64,000 nt of DNA, from NCBI RefSeq assembly GCF_016925495.1, contig NZ_CP070491.1, positions 372,001 through 436,000 of the forward strand. Reading direction: 5' to 3'. Source of the stretch: Methylococcus sp. EFPC2. GTDB taxonomy: Bacteria > Pseudomonadota > Gammaproteobacteria > Methylococcales > Methylococcaceae. Below are positions 33,990 through 43,734 of this stretch, in pieces; positions within the stretch are counted from its first letter, which is position 1, and each line of letters begins with the position of its first letter. A program made the position numbers and the translations under genes. The notes beneath the pieces are model-generated. The model saw only the letters and a program-made list of their open reading frames with translations, was not told the origin of the DNA and ran no database searches.

Positions 33990-34108
33990 CCCTCTCCCTC
34001 TGGGAGAGGGCAGGGTGAGGGAGGCATTGCTTGCGAGTACAACAATGCTGCCGGAAGCCTTGTGCGCTAGTGCCCTCACCCCAACCCCTCTCCCAGAGGG
34101 AGAGGGGC
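33990..34108. repeat. Inverted pair of family-B dispersed repeats between truA and acnB
   Basis: Left unit CCCTCTCCCTCTGGGAGAGG plus GCAGGGTGAGGG (33990-34022) and right unit CCCTCACCCCAACCCCTCTC plus CCAGAGGGAGAGGGG (34073-34108) are in opposite orientation with about 50 bp of unique sequence between them. Each unit itself contains a CTCTCCC/GGGAGAG hairpin. The nrdA insertion at 7095-7130 is another copy. Confidence 0.85.
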
Positions 34109-34129
34109 TTAATAGACCGACAGTGAACT

Positions 34130-36700
34130 TCAAACCGCCTCCGCCACGCCTTCGGCTTTCTTGGCGTATTCCGGCACCTGGTCGAAGTTCAGGTAGCGGT
34201 AGGTGTCGTCCGCGCTCTCGTCGATCTGGCGGGCGTATTCCATATAGTCCTGCAGGCTGGGGATGCGGCCCATGATGGAACACACCGCGGCCAGTTCGGC
34301 CGACGCCAGGAAGACTTGCGCGCCGGCGCCCAGCCGGTTGGGGAAGTTGCGGGTGGACGTGGAGACCACCGTGGCGTTGTCGGCCACGCGCGCCTGGTTG
34401 CCCATGCACAGCGAGCAGCCGGGCATTTCGGTGCGAGCGCCCACCTTGCCGTAGGTGGCGTAATAGCCTTCCTCGCTGAGCTGGGCCTGGTCCATCTTGG
34501 TCGGCGGGGCGATCCATAGCCTGCTGGGTATCTGCTTGCCGAACTTGTCCAGCAGCTTGCCGGCGGCGCGGAAGTGGCCGATGTTGGTCATGCAGGAGCC
34601 CAGGAAGACTTCGTCGATATGGGTGCCGGCGACTTCGGACAAGGGCTTCACGTCGTCCGGATCGTTCGGGCAGCAGAGCAGGGGTTCCTTGATCTGGTCC
34701 AGGTCGATCTCGATGACCTCGGCATATTCGGCGTCCGCGTCGGCTTCCAGCAGCACCGGATTGGCCAGCCAGGCTTCCATGGACTTGATGCGGCGCTGCA
34801 GGGTGCGTACGTCGCCGTAGCCTTCGGCGATCATCCAGCGCAGCAGGGTGATGTTGGAGCGCAGGTATTCGGCGATGGGCTCCGGATTCAGTTTGACCGT
34901 GCAGGCCGCGGCCGAGCGTTCGGCCGAGGCGTCGGCCAGCTCGAAGGCCTGCTCGATCTTCAGATCCGGCAGACCTTCGATCTCTAAAATACGCCCGGAG
35001 AACACGTTCTTCTTGCCCTGCTTCTCTACCGTCAACAGCCCGCGCTGCAGGGCGGCGTAGGGGATGGCGTGGACCAGGTCGCGCAGGGTGATGCCGGGTT
35101 GCAGCTTGCCCTTGAAGCGCACCAGTACCGATTCCGGCATGTCCAGCGGCATCACCCCGGTGGCGGCGGCGAATGCGACCAGACCCGATCCGGCCGGGAA
35201 TGAGATGCCGATGGGGAAGCGGGTGTGCGAGTCGCCGCCGGTGCCGACGGTGTCCGGCAGCAGGGTGCGGTTGAGCCAGGAATGGATGATGCCGTCGCCG
35301 GGCCGCAGCGATACGCCGCCGCGGGTCATGATGAAATCGGGCAGGGTGTGGTGCGTCTGCACGTCGACCGGCTTGGGGTAAGCGGCGGTGTGGCAGAACG
35401 ATTGCAGCACCAGGTCGGCCGAGAAACCCAGGCAAGCCAGGTCTTTCAGCTCGTCGCGGGTCATGGGCCCGGTGGTGTCCTGCGAACCGACGGTGGTCAT
35501 GTGCGGTTCGCAATAAGTGCCAGGGCGCACGCCGGCCACGCCACAGGCCTTGCCCACCATCTTCTGCGCCAGGGTGTAGCCCTTGCCGGTATCGGCTTTT
35601 GCTTGGGGACGGCGGAAGATGGTGGAAGGCGGCAGGCCCAGCGCCTTGCGCGCGCGGTCGGTCAGGCCGCGGCCGATGATGAGGTTGATGCGCCCGCCGG
35701 CCCTAACTTCGTCGAGGATGATGTCGGTCTTGAGCGCGAAGCGGGCCACTTCCTCGCCCGTATCATGGCGGCGGATCAGGCCTTCGTACGGGTAGATGTC
35801 GATCACGTCACCCATGGCCAAGCCGGTGACGTCGACCTCGAGGGGCAAGGCGCCGGAGTCTTCCATGGTGTTGAAGAAGATGGGCGCGATCTTGCCGCCC
35901 AGGCACACCCCGCCGGCGCGCTTGTTGGGCACGTGCGGGATGTCGTCGCCGGTGTACCAGAGCACGGAATTGGTAGCGGATTTGCGCGAGGAACCGGTGC
36001 CGACCACATCACCGACGTAGGCGACCGGATATCCCTTGGTTTTCAGTTCGGCGATCTGCTGCTCGGCGTTGTGCACGCCTTCGCGCGGCACCTTGAGCAT
36101 GGACTTGGCATGCAGCGGGATGTCGGGTCGCGACCAGGCATCCTGGGCAGGGGAAAGATCGTCGGTGTTGGTTTCGCCCGTCACCTTGAACACGGTGACG
36201 GTCAGCTTTTCGGGCAACTGGGGACGGCTGGTGAACCACTCGGCCTCGGCCCAGGCGCGCAAGACGGCTTGGGCTTGGGCATTGCCGGCCTCGGCCTTCT
36301 CCTGCACGTCGTGGAAGGCATCGAACATCAGCAGGGTGTGGGACAAGCCCTTGGCGGCCAGCGGGGCGAGAGTCGGGCTTTCCAGCAAGTCGATCAACGG
36401 CGCCACGTTGTAGCCGCCCAGCATCGTACCCAGCAACTCGGTGGCGCGCTCGGGCGACAGGATGGGGGAAGCCGCTTCGACCTTGGCGATCGCGGCCAGG
36501 AAACCGGCCTTGACGTAGGCGGCTTCGTCCACGCCGGCGGGCACCCGGTCGGCGAGCAGGTGCAGCAGAAACTCGGCTTCGCCGGCGGGCGGTTGCTTGA
36601 TGAGTTCCACCAGGGCAGCCGTCTGCTCCGCGTTCAGGGGTTTGGCTACAATGCCATCCGCCGCGCGCTCGGCGACGTGCTTGCGATAGTCTTCCAGCAT
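34130..36700 (-). CDS. acnB: Aconitate hydratase B / 2-methylisocitrate dehydratase
   Basis: 856 residues, the AcnB architecture with an N-terminal HEAT-like domain ([20 protein letters not shown]) and swivel domain before the catalytic part. [4Fe-4S] ligands are in [13 protein letters not shown] and in [21 protein letters not shown] and [20 protein letters not shown] (core) are further signatures. It isomerises citrate to isocitrate in the TCA cycle. A monocistronic unit divergent from the HDAC-like gene, with 158 bp between the starts. Confidence 0.98.
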   Translation of the reverse strand: MLEDYRKHVAERAADGIVAKPLNAEQTAALVELIKQPPAGEAEFLLHLLADRVPAGVDEAAYVKAGFLAAIAKVEAASPILSPERATELLGTMLGGYNVAPLIDLLESPTLAPLAAKGLSHTLLMFDAFHDVQEKAEAGNAQAQAVLRAWAEAEWFTSRPQLPEKLTVTVFKVTGETNTDDLSPAQDAWSRPDIPLHAKSMLKVPREGVHNAEQQIAELKTKGYPVAYVGDVVGTGSSRKSATNSVLWYTGDDIPHVPNKRAGGVCLGGKIAPIFFNTMEDSGALPLEVDVTGLAMGDVIDIYPYEGLIRRHDTGEEVARFALKTDIILDEVRAGGRINLIIGRGLTDRARKALGLPPSTIFRRPQAKADTGKGYTLAQKMVGKACGVAGVRPGTYCEPHMTTVGSQDTTGPMTRDELKDLACLGFSADLVLQSFCHTAAYPKPVDVQTHHTLPDFIMTRGGVSLRPGDGIIHSWLNRTLLPDTVGTGGDSHTRFPIGISFPAGSGLVAFAAATGVMPLDMPESVLVRFKGKLQPGITLRDLVHAIPYAALQRGLLTVEKQGKKNVFSGRILEIEGLPDLKIEQAFELADASAERSAAACTVKLNPEPIAEYLRSNITLLRWMIAEGYGDVRTLQRRIKSMEAWLANPVLLEADADAEYAEVIEIDLDQIKEPLLCCPNDPDDVKPLSEVAGTHIDEVFLGSCMTNIGHFRAAGKLLDKFGKQIPSRLWIAPPTKMDQAQLSEEGYYATYGKVGARTEMPGCSLCMGNQARVADNATVVSTSTRNFPNRLGAGAQVFLASAELAAVCSIMGRIPSLQDYMEYARQIDESADDTYRYLNFDQVPEYAKKAEGVAEAV

Positions 36701-36858
36701 GTAAGAGTGCCTTGTGAGTGTGTGCTTGTGATGTCGACGAGATCCGCCCGTGCTCGCGATCTTCGAGCATAGGGCCTGGCCGCGGCCGGAGCGTCGCGGT
36801 TATGCGAAACCCGGGGCTATTATATGAAGCGGAACGGTAACAATCACGCGGCACCGCC

Positions 36859-37785
36859 ATGACCACTCATTTCTATACGCATCCTGTGTTTCTGGAGCAT
36901 GACACCGGCGCAGGTCACCCGGAGAGTCCGGAGCGCTTGCGCGCCATCGATGCCGCGCTGAAGCGGCCCGAGTTTTCCAGCCTGATCCGCAAGGAGTCGC
37001 CGCGCGCGACGCTGGATCAGATCCACCTGGTGCATGCGCAGAAACAGATCGACAAGGTGGCCCACTTCATCCCGAAGGAAGGCATCATCTATCTCGATCC
37101 CGACACGCCGGTCTCGCCGTTTTCCCTGGAAGCGGCCCTGCATGCGGCCGGCGCGGTTTGCGCCGCCGTGGACGCGGTTTTCGCCGGTGAAGCCAGCAAC
37201 GCATTCTGCGGCGTCAGGCCGCCAGGCCATCACGCCACGCCGGAAACCAGCATGGGATTTTGCCTGTTCAACAACGTCGCCATCGCCGCCGAGCACGGAC
37301 GCCAGCGGCACGGCATACGCAAGGTCGCCATCGTCGATTTCGACGTCCATCATGGAAACGGCACACAGGCCGCCTTCGAAAAGAACCTGGAAGTGCTTTA
37401 CGCCTCTACCCACCAATATCCCTGGTATCCGGGTTCTGGCGCCGCGACGGAGACGGGGGTGGGCAACATCTTCAACGCGCCGCTGCGTAGCGGTGCCGGT
37501 TCGGCGGAATTCCGCGCCGCCATGCGCGAGCGGATATTGCCGGCGGTCGACAAGTTTCAACCCGAACTAGTGCTGGTTTCGGCCGGATTCGATGCCCACA
37601 GGGACGATCCTCTGGCCTCCCTGAACCTGGTGGAAGACGACTTCGCCTGGATTACCGCCGAACTGCTTGCCTTGGCAAAGCGGCATGCCCAAGGCCGACT
37701 GGTTTCGACCCTGGAGGGCGGGTACGAACTCCGCGCCCTGGCCGACAGCGTAGCGGCGCATGTGGGCGAATTGCTGAAGGCGTGA
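36859..37785 (+). CDS. Histone deacetylase-family (AcuC/APAH-like) amidohydrolase
   Basis: 308 residues. The zinc-deacetylase motifs are complete: RPPGHHATPE with paired catalytic His, DFDVHHGNGTQ with Asp and His zinc ligands, the second zinc Asp in SAGFDAHRDDPLA, and the catalytic Tyr in LEGGYEL. Bacterial members remove acetyl groups from polyamines, acetoin-pathway enzymes or proteins. Substrate unknown. Common in methylotroph genomes (inference). It converges on hflX 20 bp away. Confidence 0.9.
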   Translation: MTTHFYTHPVFLEHDTGAGHPESPERLRAIDAALKRPEFSSLIRKESPRATLDQIHLVHAQKQIDKVAHFIPKEGIIYLDPDTPVSPFSLEAALHAAGAVCAAVDAVFAGEASNAFCGVRPPGHHATPETSMGFCLFNNVAIAAEHGRQRHGIRKVAIVDFDVHHGNGTQAAFEKNLEVLYASTHQYPWYPGSGAATETGVGNIFNAPLRSGAGSAEFRAAMRERILPAVDKFQPELVLVSAGFDAHRDDPLASLNLVEDDFAWITAELLALAKRHAQGRLVSTLEGGYELRALADSVAAHVGELLKA

Positions 37786-37804
37786 GCCGCTTCTATTTTC
37801 GCAT

Positions 37805-39088
37805 CTAGGGTGTGTCCAACGCGGACTGATCCACTGGGGCTTCCAGAGATTTCAGCACCCCGATATCACGCTGGGGGATTTCGACCTCCATGTGCCAGCC
37901 GCCATTTTCGTCGACCTCATCGCGCAATATTTTCGCGACCACGTAGAGTTTTGCCCGAATGGCTCCCTGGGTCGGCGGAATATGCAGCGTGCGGGACACC
38001 GTGGCCCCGCTCAACCGTTCGACGATGGCCTGGTTCAGCAAATCCAGTCCCACGCCGTCGCGCGCCGAGATCCAGGCGCGTATGGGCTTGCCCTCCTGGT
38101 CGCGCTCCAGGCGGGGCTGGGGGTTGTCGGTCAGATCGATCTTGTTGTAGACCCTGATCCTCGGTACCCGGTCGGCGCCGATTTCTCCCAGCACCGCTTC
38201 GACTTCCGCGATGGTGTCGTCGACCCGCTCGTCGCCCGCATCGATCAGGTGCAGCAGCAAGTCGGCGTCGCTCGCTTCGCTCAGGGTGGAGCGGAACGCC
38301 GCCACCAGTTCGTGGGGCAGGTGGCGGATGAAGCCCACGGTATCGGCCAGCACCACCGCGAGGTGCGGTGCCACGTGGTGACGGCGCAAGGTGGGGTCCA
38401 GGGTGGCGAAGAGCTGGTCGGCGGCGTACACACTGGCTTGCGTCAGGGTATTGAACAGGGTGGACTTGCCCGCGTTGGTGTAACCCACCAGGCCGACCAC
38501 GGGGACCTCGGCGCGTTTACGCGCCTGACGCCCCTGGTTGCGCTGCTGCTCCACCTTTTCCAGGCGTTTCTGAACCAATCGGATGCGATCGGCCAGGAGG
38601 CGTTTGTCGGTTTCGAGCTGGGTTTCGCCGGGTCCGCGCAGGCCTATGCCGCCCTTCTGCCGCTCCAGGTGGGTCCAGCCACGTACCAGGCGGGTGGCGA
38701 GGTGTCGGAGCTGGGCCAGTTCCACCTGCAGCTTGCCTTCGAAGGTTCGGGCGCGCTGGGCGAAAATGTCCAGTATCAGACCGGTGCGGTCGACCACCCG
38801 GACCGACAGGGCTTTCTCCAGGTTGCGCTCCTGGCTGGGAGTCAGGGCGTGGTCGAACAGGACCAACTCGGCATCGTGTTCAGTGACGGCCAGCAGGACT
38901 TCTTCCAGCTTGCCCTTGCCGATGAAATGGCGTGGATCGGGGGTTTGCCGCCGGCAGGTAACGACGGCAACCGGATCGGCGCCTGCGGACAGGGCGAGTT
39001 CGCGAAATTCGGCGAAATCCTCTTCGTCGCTCTCCGTGTGCGGATGAACTAGCAGCGCGCGCTCGCCGGCGTCGGGACGGTCGAACAA
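37805..39088 (-). CDS. hflX: GTPase HflX (ribosome rescue/splitting factor)
   Basis: 427 residues starting with TTG 39088 (GGAAAG upstream); the N-terminus LFDRPDAGERALLVHPHTES aligns with E. coli HflX, supporting the unusual start. The N-terminal HflX domain contains RRQTPDPRHFIGKGKLEEV, and the coiled linker includes GGIGLRGPGETQLETDKRLL. The GTPase domain has G1 GYTNAGKST and G3 DTVGF. It splits stalled ribosomes, notably after heat stress. Encoded 75 bp after hfq, the usual hfq-hflX order. Confidence 0.96.
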   Translation of the reverse strand: MFDRPDAGERALLVHPHTESDEEDFAEFRELALSAGADPVAVVTCRRQTPDPRHFIGKGKLEEVLLAVTEHDAELVLFDHALTPSQERNLEKALSVRVVDRTGLILDIFAQRARTFEGKLQVELAQLRHLATRLVRGWTHLERQKGGIGLRGPGETQLETDKRLLADRIRLVQKRLEKVEQQRNQGRQARKRAEVPVVGLVGYTNAGKSTLFNTLTQASVYAADQLFATLDPTLRRHHVAPHLAVVLADTVGFIRHLPHELVAAFRSTLSEASDADLLLHLIDAGDERVDDTIAEVEAVLGEIGADRVPRIRVYNKIDLTDNPQPRLERDQEGKPIRAWISARDGVGLDLLNQAIVERLSGATVSRTLHIPPTQGAIRAKLYVVAKILRDEVDENGGWHMEVEIPQRDIGVLKSLEAPVDQSALDTP

Positions 39089-39163
39089 ATTGGCTTTCCG
39101 GAAACTAGAAGGGCGCAGAGTTTGCGGACAGACTCTGCGCCCGATATGAAGGGAATGGGCGGC

Positions 39164-39409
39164 TTATTCTTCGTCATCCCCACCTTCGGTCTGGTGGGGC
39201 AGACGCACCTGACGGGCCGGAACTATGGTGGAAATGGCGTGTTTGTACACCATCTGGCTGACGGTGTTTTTCAGCATCACGACGTACTGGTCGAAAGAAT
39301 CGACCTTGCCCTGGAGCTTGATGCCGTTGACCAGATAGATGGACACCGGCACATGTTCTTTTCTGAGAGCATTCAGGAAGGGATCCTGCAGGTTCTGCCC
39401 TTTGGACAT
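39164..39409 (-). CDS. hfq: RNA chaperone Hfq
   Basis: 81 residues, short type. Sm1 motif [20 protein letters not shown] with [14 protein letters not shown], and Sm2 motif [11 protein letters not shown], form the hexameric ring that pairs small RNAs with mRNAs. The tail is short and acidic (EGGDDEE). The start follows AAGGAGAA. miaA, usually upstream, is absent here; a glycosyltransferase precedes it. Confidence 0.98.
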   Translation of the reverse strand: MSKGQNLQDPFLNALRKEHVPVSIYLVNGIKLQGKVDSFDQYVVMLKNTVSQMVYKHAISTIVPARQVRLPHQTEGGDDEE

Positions 39410-39571
39410 TTTTCGTTCTCCTTATTGTGTGGGCTGCTCTACGCGAGCGGCCTGATTGAAATCATTAAAACAAATACACCCGGCTTTGGCCAGAGGCGGC
39501 TTTTCCGTCCGCTAGACAGCCATGCGATGATGGTGTGCGGCTCGAGTCGGGATCAGTGGGCAGAGAGCGCC

Positions 39572-40498
39572 TTAAGCGTGCCGGCGCCGTGCCGGGTCAG
39601 GGCGATGCCCGGTCAGGAGCAGCCAGGCCGCCGACAATAGATATCTGATACCTTCGATTACAGCGCGGAAATACCTTTTGTGCAGGTAAAAATAATAACT
39701 GACGGATTTTCTGGAATTAACGTAATGCCACCGTATGTCGTCTCCAAATTCGTGGTTTTTCGGTAAGGTTTGGCAAAGCCTTTTTAATATACTGACTTTG
39801 GCATGGTAAAAAGGTTCGTCGTTGCGGGTGAGGTTGGTATCGTGGGCACGCTTGCGCATCAGCGTGTCGGGCTGGCAGGCAATGACGCCGCCGGCATACG
39901 CGACACGTAACCATAAGTCGTAATCCTCCGCGTATATCATGGATTCGTCGAATCCCCGGGTTTTGCGGGCCCAGTCGGTTTTCAGCAGGACCGTCGCGGT
40001 GAATATGGGATTGGCTTCCAGCAGGCGTAGGAACGGTTCATCAATGATGCCCGAAAAATCGGTGTAGCCGAATCTTAGGTGCGAAGAGGTGATGAATTCG
40101 CCTTTTTCATTGAACTGGCTCGCATCGCTGCTCAGCAGCGTTACTTCGGGGTGTAGCCGCAGGACATCGATCTGCCGTTCCAGCTTATCGGCTAGCCACA
40201 AATCGTCAGCATCCAGGAAAGCCAGCCAGTTACCGCGAGCAAGTCCGATGCCGGTATTGCGCGCGCGGGAAGGCCCGGCGTTTTCCTGCTTCACGTAAAT
40301 CAATTCGGGTGTCCGGCCTTCGAAGCCCTTGGCCACGGCTTCCGTTCCGTCGCTCGATCCGTCGTCTATCACGATGATTTCCAAGGGCAACCTTGTTTGC
40401 GCATAGACGCTCTCCAGCGTTTCCGCCAAAAAGCGCTCGGCATTGTAGGCGGGGATGATTACGCTGATGGAATAGTCGTCTTCTGCTTTATCAGTCAT
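39572..40498 (-). CDS. Glycosyltransferase family 2
   Basis: 308 residues from ATG 40498; a TTG two codons earlier would overlap the previous gene. The GT-A fold signature is SVIIPAYNAERFLAETLESV, IDDGSSDGT, and the metal-binding LAFLDADDLWL. The C-terminus has an amphipathic segment (AVIEGIRYLLSAAWLLLTG) that may touch the membrane. It follows the GT4 gene by 2 bp. The pair probably adds sugars to a surface glycan; the donor and acceptor are not predictable. Confidence 0.9.
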   Translation of the reverse strand: MTDKAEDDYSISVIIPAYNAERFLAETLESVYAQTRLPLEIIVIDDGSSDGTEAVAKGFEGRTPELIYVKQENAGPSRARNTGIGLARGNWLAFLDADDLWLADKLERQIDVLRLHPEVTLLSSDASQFNEKGEFITSSHLRFGYTDFSGIIDEPFLRLLEANPIFTATVLLKTDWARKTRGFDESMIYAEDYDLWLRVAYAGGVIACQPDTLMRKRAHDTNLTRNDEPFYHAKVSILKRLCQTLPKNHEFGDDIRWHYVNSRKSVSYYFYLHKRYFRAVIEGIRYLLSAAWLLLTGHRPDPARRRHA

Positions 40499-40500
40499 CG

Positions 40501-41769
40501 TCAACTCGGTTGGGCGTCGTGACCGGCTTGCCGGGTCGCACCGAGCACGTCGTCGTAAACGTTTTGTACGGCGTTGATATGCTGTTCGATCGAGAAAGTT
40601 TCAAGTGCATGTTGGCGCGCTGCGGCGCCCAGGATCCGCCGCAGCGACGCATCCGAACAGAGCCTTTCGATGGCGGCGGCGAGGTCGGAGGCATTGCCGG
40701 CTTCGAATAGCAGCCCGGTCCGTTCGTGTTCCACCATCTCCAGGGCCCCTCCATGGTCGGGCGCGATCAAGGGGCGCGCCATGGCGAGACATTCGATGAT
40801 CATGGTACCCAGCGGTTCGGGCGAAGTAGAGGCGGATACTACGACGTCCAGCCCTTTGTAGACCGCCGGCATGCCGGTCTGGTGGCCGGTGAAAATGATG
40901 CGCTCGGCGTGCCGTGCCGAGGCGGCTTCTGCGCGCAGTTCGCGCTCGTAGTCCACGCATTCCGCCGGTGTCCCGCCGACAATGAGCAGGTAGAGATCCG
41001 GATGGCGTTCCAGCAGTTCGTGCCCGGCCTGGAGAAACAGCCGCTGGCCTTTCCAGGGTATCAGCAGGCCAACCAGACCGACCGCGATCGCTTGGTCGGG
41101 TACGCCATAGCGCCGCCGGAAGGCGAGTCCGTCGGCCTGCAAATCGAGCTTGTCGAGTTCGATGCCGTCGTAGACATAGCCGCGCTTGGTTTCCGCGATG
41201 CCTAGCCGGCCCAGACTGTCCGATACCCAGCGAGACACGGCGATGAAACGCGTCGGTATGCGGTAGAACCAGCGCATCATCGCCGAGCCCTGCTGATCGC
41301 CACGCACGTGGGACACGACGGGTATGTTAAGCAGCTTGCCGACCAGAAGTGCCGAGCGGTTGCACAGCGGTTCGTTGTTGGCGTGGATAAGATGGGGCTG
41401 GAAGCGCAGCGCGACCCACAAAGTGCCCAGGAAGCTGGGTAGGAAATTGCACAAGTCATCGGCTCGGGCCAGAAATTGACCCAGAAGAAAACGCAGGCCC
41501 GGCAGTTTGTCGGGCCAGTGCGCGGCGTCGAGCCGTCGTTTGAAAGGCGCCAGATCGATCAATCGGTCCGGCACATGCCGCCACGGTGCTTCTTGTGCAA
41601 TGTCACGGTACAGCGCATCGCCTCGGCCGGTAATGACCAAGGGCTCGAAGCGCGTGCGGTCGAGATTGCGCACCAGGTGGCGCAGGCAGATGATGGCGCC
41701 GCCGTAGCCGATGCCGTTCTCGACGTACAGTATGCGTTTGCGGTCTGTCGGCCCAGCGTTGTCGGCCAT
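40501..41769 (-). CDS. Glycosyltransferase family 4 (GT-B fold)
   Basis: 422 residues from ATG 41769, which has GGAGG seven bases upstream (an ATG at 41775 would touch that site). N-terminal ILYVENGIGYGGAIICLRHL with GYGG loop; C-terminal Rossmann half with VGLLIPWKGQRLFLQAGHEL and the nucleotide-sugar-binding SPEPLGTMIIECLAMARPLI (ExxxxxxxE-type). It acts with the adjacent GT2 in glycan synthesis. It lies apart from the exopolysaccharide cluster at 12-17 kb. Confidence 0.9.
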   Translation of the reverse strand: MADNAGPTDRKRILYVENGIGYGGAIICLRHLVRNLDRTRFEPLVITGRGDALYRDIAQEAPWRHVPDRLIDLAPFKRRLDAAHWPDKLPGLRFLLGQFLARADDLCNFLPSFLGTLWVALRFQPHLIHANNEPLCNRSALLVGKLLNIPVVSHVRGDQQGSAMMRWFYRIPTRFIAVSRWVSDSLGRLGIAETKRGYVYDGIELDKLDLQADGLAFRRRYGVPDQAIAVGLVGLLIPWKGQRLFLQAGHELLERHPDLYLLIVGGTPAECVDYERELRAEAASARHAERIIFTGHQTGMPAVYKGLDVVVSASTSPEPLGTMIIECLAMARPLIAPDHGGALEMVEHERTGLLFEAGNASDLAAAIERLCSDASLRRILGAAARQHALETFSIEQHINAVQNVYDDVLGATRQAGHDAQPS

Positions 41770-41803
41770 GGTCATCCTCCGAATCGAGGGTATGCCCGGG
41801 ATG

Positions 41804-43036
41804 TCAGCCGGCTACCCGGGCCAGTCCGCACTGGAGCTTGCGGCGTTTGAGTTCCTTGCAGGCGAGGCCGGCGTCCTCCTGGGTCAAGCCCTTGAAATAG
41901 GCCAGGTAGCTCTTCTTGCCGCGGCGGGTGCGGGTGGAAACGGCAGCTTTGGCATGGCGCAAGGCGAAGGCGGCAAACTTGGTCGCCTGGCTGATGCGTT
42001 GTTCCGCCGTTTTCTCCAGGGGGAATTCGCCGACGTGGATCTGCCAACCCGCTTTTTCTCCGCCCGAATTGCGCTCGGCGATATCGCCCTGGGCGGTATT
42101 TCGATCTCGCCGGGCGAGCCTTTCCTTACGGGGCAGTTTTCGCAGCGGCAGCGGTTCGAGTTCTTGCGGCCGGCGCAGCAATTCCGGCTGTCCGACGCCG
42201 GCCATGCGTATGCTGCCGAACTCCCTGCCGTCGAGCTGGGCGAATCCGGCGTCCAGCAGATCGCGCATGTGGGCGTCCCGGCCCGCGTGGGTATTGCCGC
42301 CGAAGACCACGCCGATCAATCGATGTCCGTTGCGCCGTGCGGATGCGACCAGGTTGTAGCCGGATGCGTTGACGAAGCCGGTCTTGATGCCGTCGGTTCC
42401 GGCATAGTTTTCCAGCAGGTGGTTGTGGTTGTGGAAGCTGCGCCCGCGGAATTGAAACTGCCCGGTCGAAAAATAGCCGTAGTATTGCGGGAAGTTCTTG
42501 AGCAAGGCCTTGCCGAGCCGGAACATATCCCAGGCGGTAGTGACCTGGGTGGGGTCGGGCAAGCCCGAGGCATTGTGGAACAGGGAGCCGTTCATGCCCA
42601 GTTGGCGGGCTTTCTGGGTCATCATCAGGGCGAAATTGGACTCGCTGCCACCGAGGGCTTCGGCGATCACGGTCGCGGCGTCGTTGGCGGACTGGGTCAC
42701 CAGGCCCAGCACCGCTTCTTCCACCGCGATGCTGTCTCCGGCGCGCAGACCGAGCTTGGACGGCGGTCGGGAAACCGCGTAGGACGAAACGCTCAGTCGG
42801 TCGTTCAAGGACAGTTCACCGCGTGATATGGCCTCGAAGACCAGATACAAGGTCATCATCTTGGTCAGCGAGGCGGGGTGACGGATCTCATCCGCGTTGC
42901 GCGAGTAAAGTACCCGTTCGGACTCCACTTCGACGACGAGTCCGGAATAGGGGGCGGCAGATAGCAATTTGGAGAAGCACAGGAGGATCAGTGCGATCAG
43001 GGTAAATGTTGATCGTCTGTAACGCGGAAACGGCAT
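41804..43036 (-). CDS. D-alanyl-D-alanine carboxypeptidase (S11) with C-terminal SPOR domain
   Basis: 410 residues. A signal peptide (FTLIALILLCFSKLLSA) precedes the penicillin-binding serine protease domain: SxxK in PASLTKMM, SxN in TQSANDAAT, KTG in DGIKTGFVNASGYNL. After about residue 280 a basic linker leads to a SPOR-like domain (SYLAYFKGLTQEDAGLACKE), which binds denuded septal peptidoglycan and would localise the enzyme to the division site. It trims pentapeptides in the cell wall. Confidence 0.93.
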   Translation of the reverse strand: MPFPRYRRSTFTLIALILLCFSKLLSAAPYSGLVVEVESERVLYSRNADEIRHPASLTKMMTLYLVFEAISRGELSLNDRLSVSSYAVSRPPSKLGLRAGDSIAVEEAVLGLVTQSANDAATVIAEALGGSESNFALMMTQKARQLGMNGSLFHNASGLPDPTQVTTAWDMFRLGKALLKNFPQYYGYFSTGQFQFRGRSFHNHNHLLENYAGTDGIKTGFVNASGYNLVASARRNGHRLIGVVFGGNTHAGRDAHMRDLLDAGFAQLDGREFGSIRMAGVGQPELLRRPQELEPLPLRKLPRKERLARRDRNTAQGDIAERNSGGEKAGWQIHVGEFPLEKTAEQRISQATKFAAFALRHAKAAVSTRTRRGKKSYLAYFKGLTQEDAGLACKELKRRKLQCGLARVAG

Positions 43037-43093
43037 GGACTATCGCTGGATTCTTCTTGGGTTTTATGGGGTTGCGGCGTAAATGGCGGAGCC

Positions 43094-43564
43094 TTAGCGC
43101 TCCTTCATTACCCGCTGTTTTTCGCGCTGCCAGTCCCTGTCCTTTTCGCTCGCGCGTTTGTCGTGCTGTTTTTTGCCTCGCGCCAGGCCGATCTCGAGTT
43201 TGGCGCGGCCGCGCTTCCAGTACAGGGCCAGCGGGATGAGAGTATAGCCTTTGCGTTCGACGTGGCCGATCAGCCGGCTCAGTTCCTGGGCATGCAGCAA
43301 CAGCTTGCGCGATCGCACCGGATCCGGGTTGACGTGCGTGGAGGCCGAAGTCAGCGGTGAGATGTGGGACCCGAACAGAAAAGCCTCGCCGTTCTTGAGG
43401 ATGACATAACTTTCCTTGAGCTGGGCGCGCCCGGCGCGCAGGCTCTTCACTTCCCAGCCTTCCAGCGCCAAGCCGGCTTCGAACCGCTCCTCGATGAAGT
43501 AGTCGTGGGTGGCTTGGCGGTTCAGGGCGATGGTGGAGTCACCCGGCGTGTTTTTCTTGGCCAT
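43094..43564 (-). CDS. smpB: tmRNA-binding protein SmpB
   Basis: 156 residues. [20 protein letters not shown] and the [19 protein letters not shown] stretch with HISPLTSAS are the conserved OB-fold core; the basic C-terminal tail ([20 protein letters not shown]) enters the ribosome during trans-translation. The tmRNA gene itself is not nearby. It is divergent from the transporter-ratA-rnfH group, as smpB and ratA often are. Confidence 0.97.
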   Translation of the reverse strand: MAKKNTPGDSTIALNRQATHDYFIEERFEAGLALEGWEVKSLRAGRAQLKESYVILKNGEAFLFGSHISPLTSASTHVNPDPVRSRKLLLHAQELSRLIGHVERKGYTLIPLALYWKRGRAKLEIGLARGKKQHDKRASEKDRDWQREKQRVMKER

Positions 43565-43734
43565 TAGGTTGAGAGTGGAATTTTCTGACTGGTCGATATG
43601 ATTTTTGTTATTTTACTTCATTCGCCGAGCCGCGGGCTTGTTCCGCGAGTACAGGAAGGCGAGCTATTCATCCGCTAATAACGCCTGCCCTCCCGGGACA
43701 GACGCAGATATAAGAACATTCGGGGAAAATCTTA

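Noticed and set aside
33933-35513. 526-residue Arg/Pro-rich minus-strand frame overlapping acnB
   Set aside because: Out-of-frame reading of acnB on the same strand; its C-terminus is merely repeat and intergenic sequence.
35225-36772. 515-residue plus-strand frame opposite acnB
   Set aside because: acnB is unmistakable, and the opposing frame is a composition artefact.
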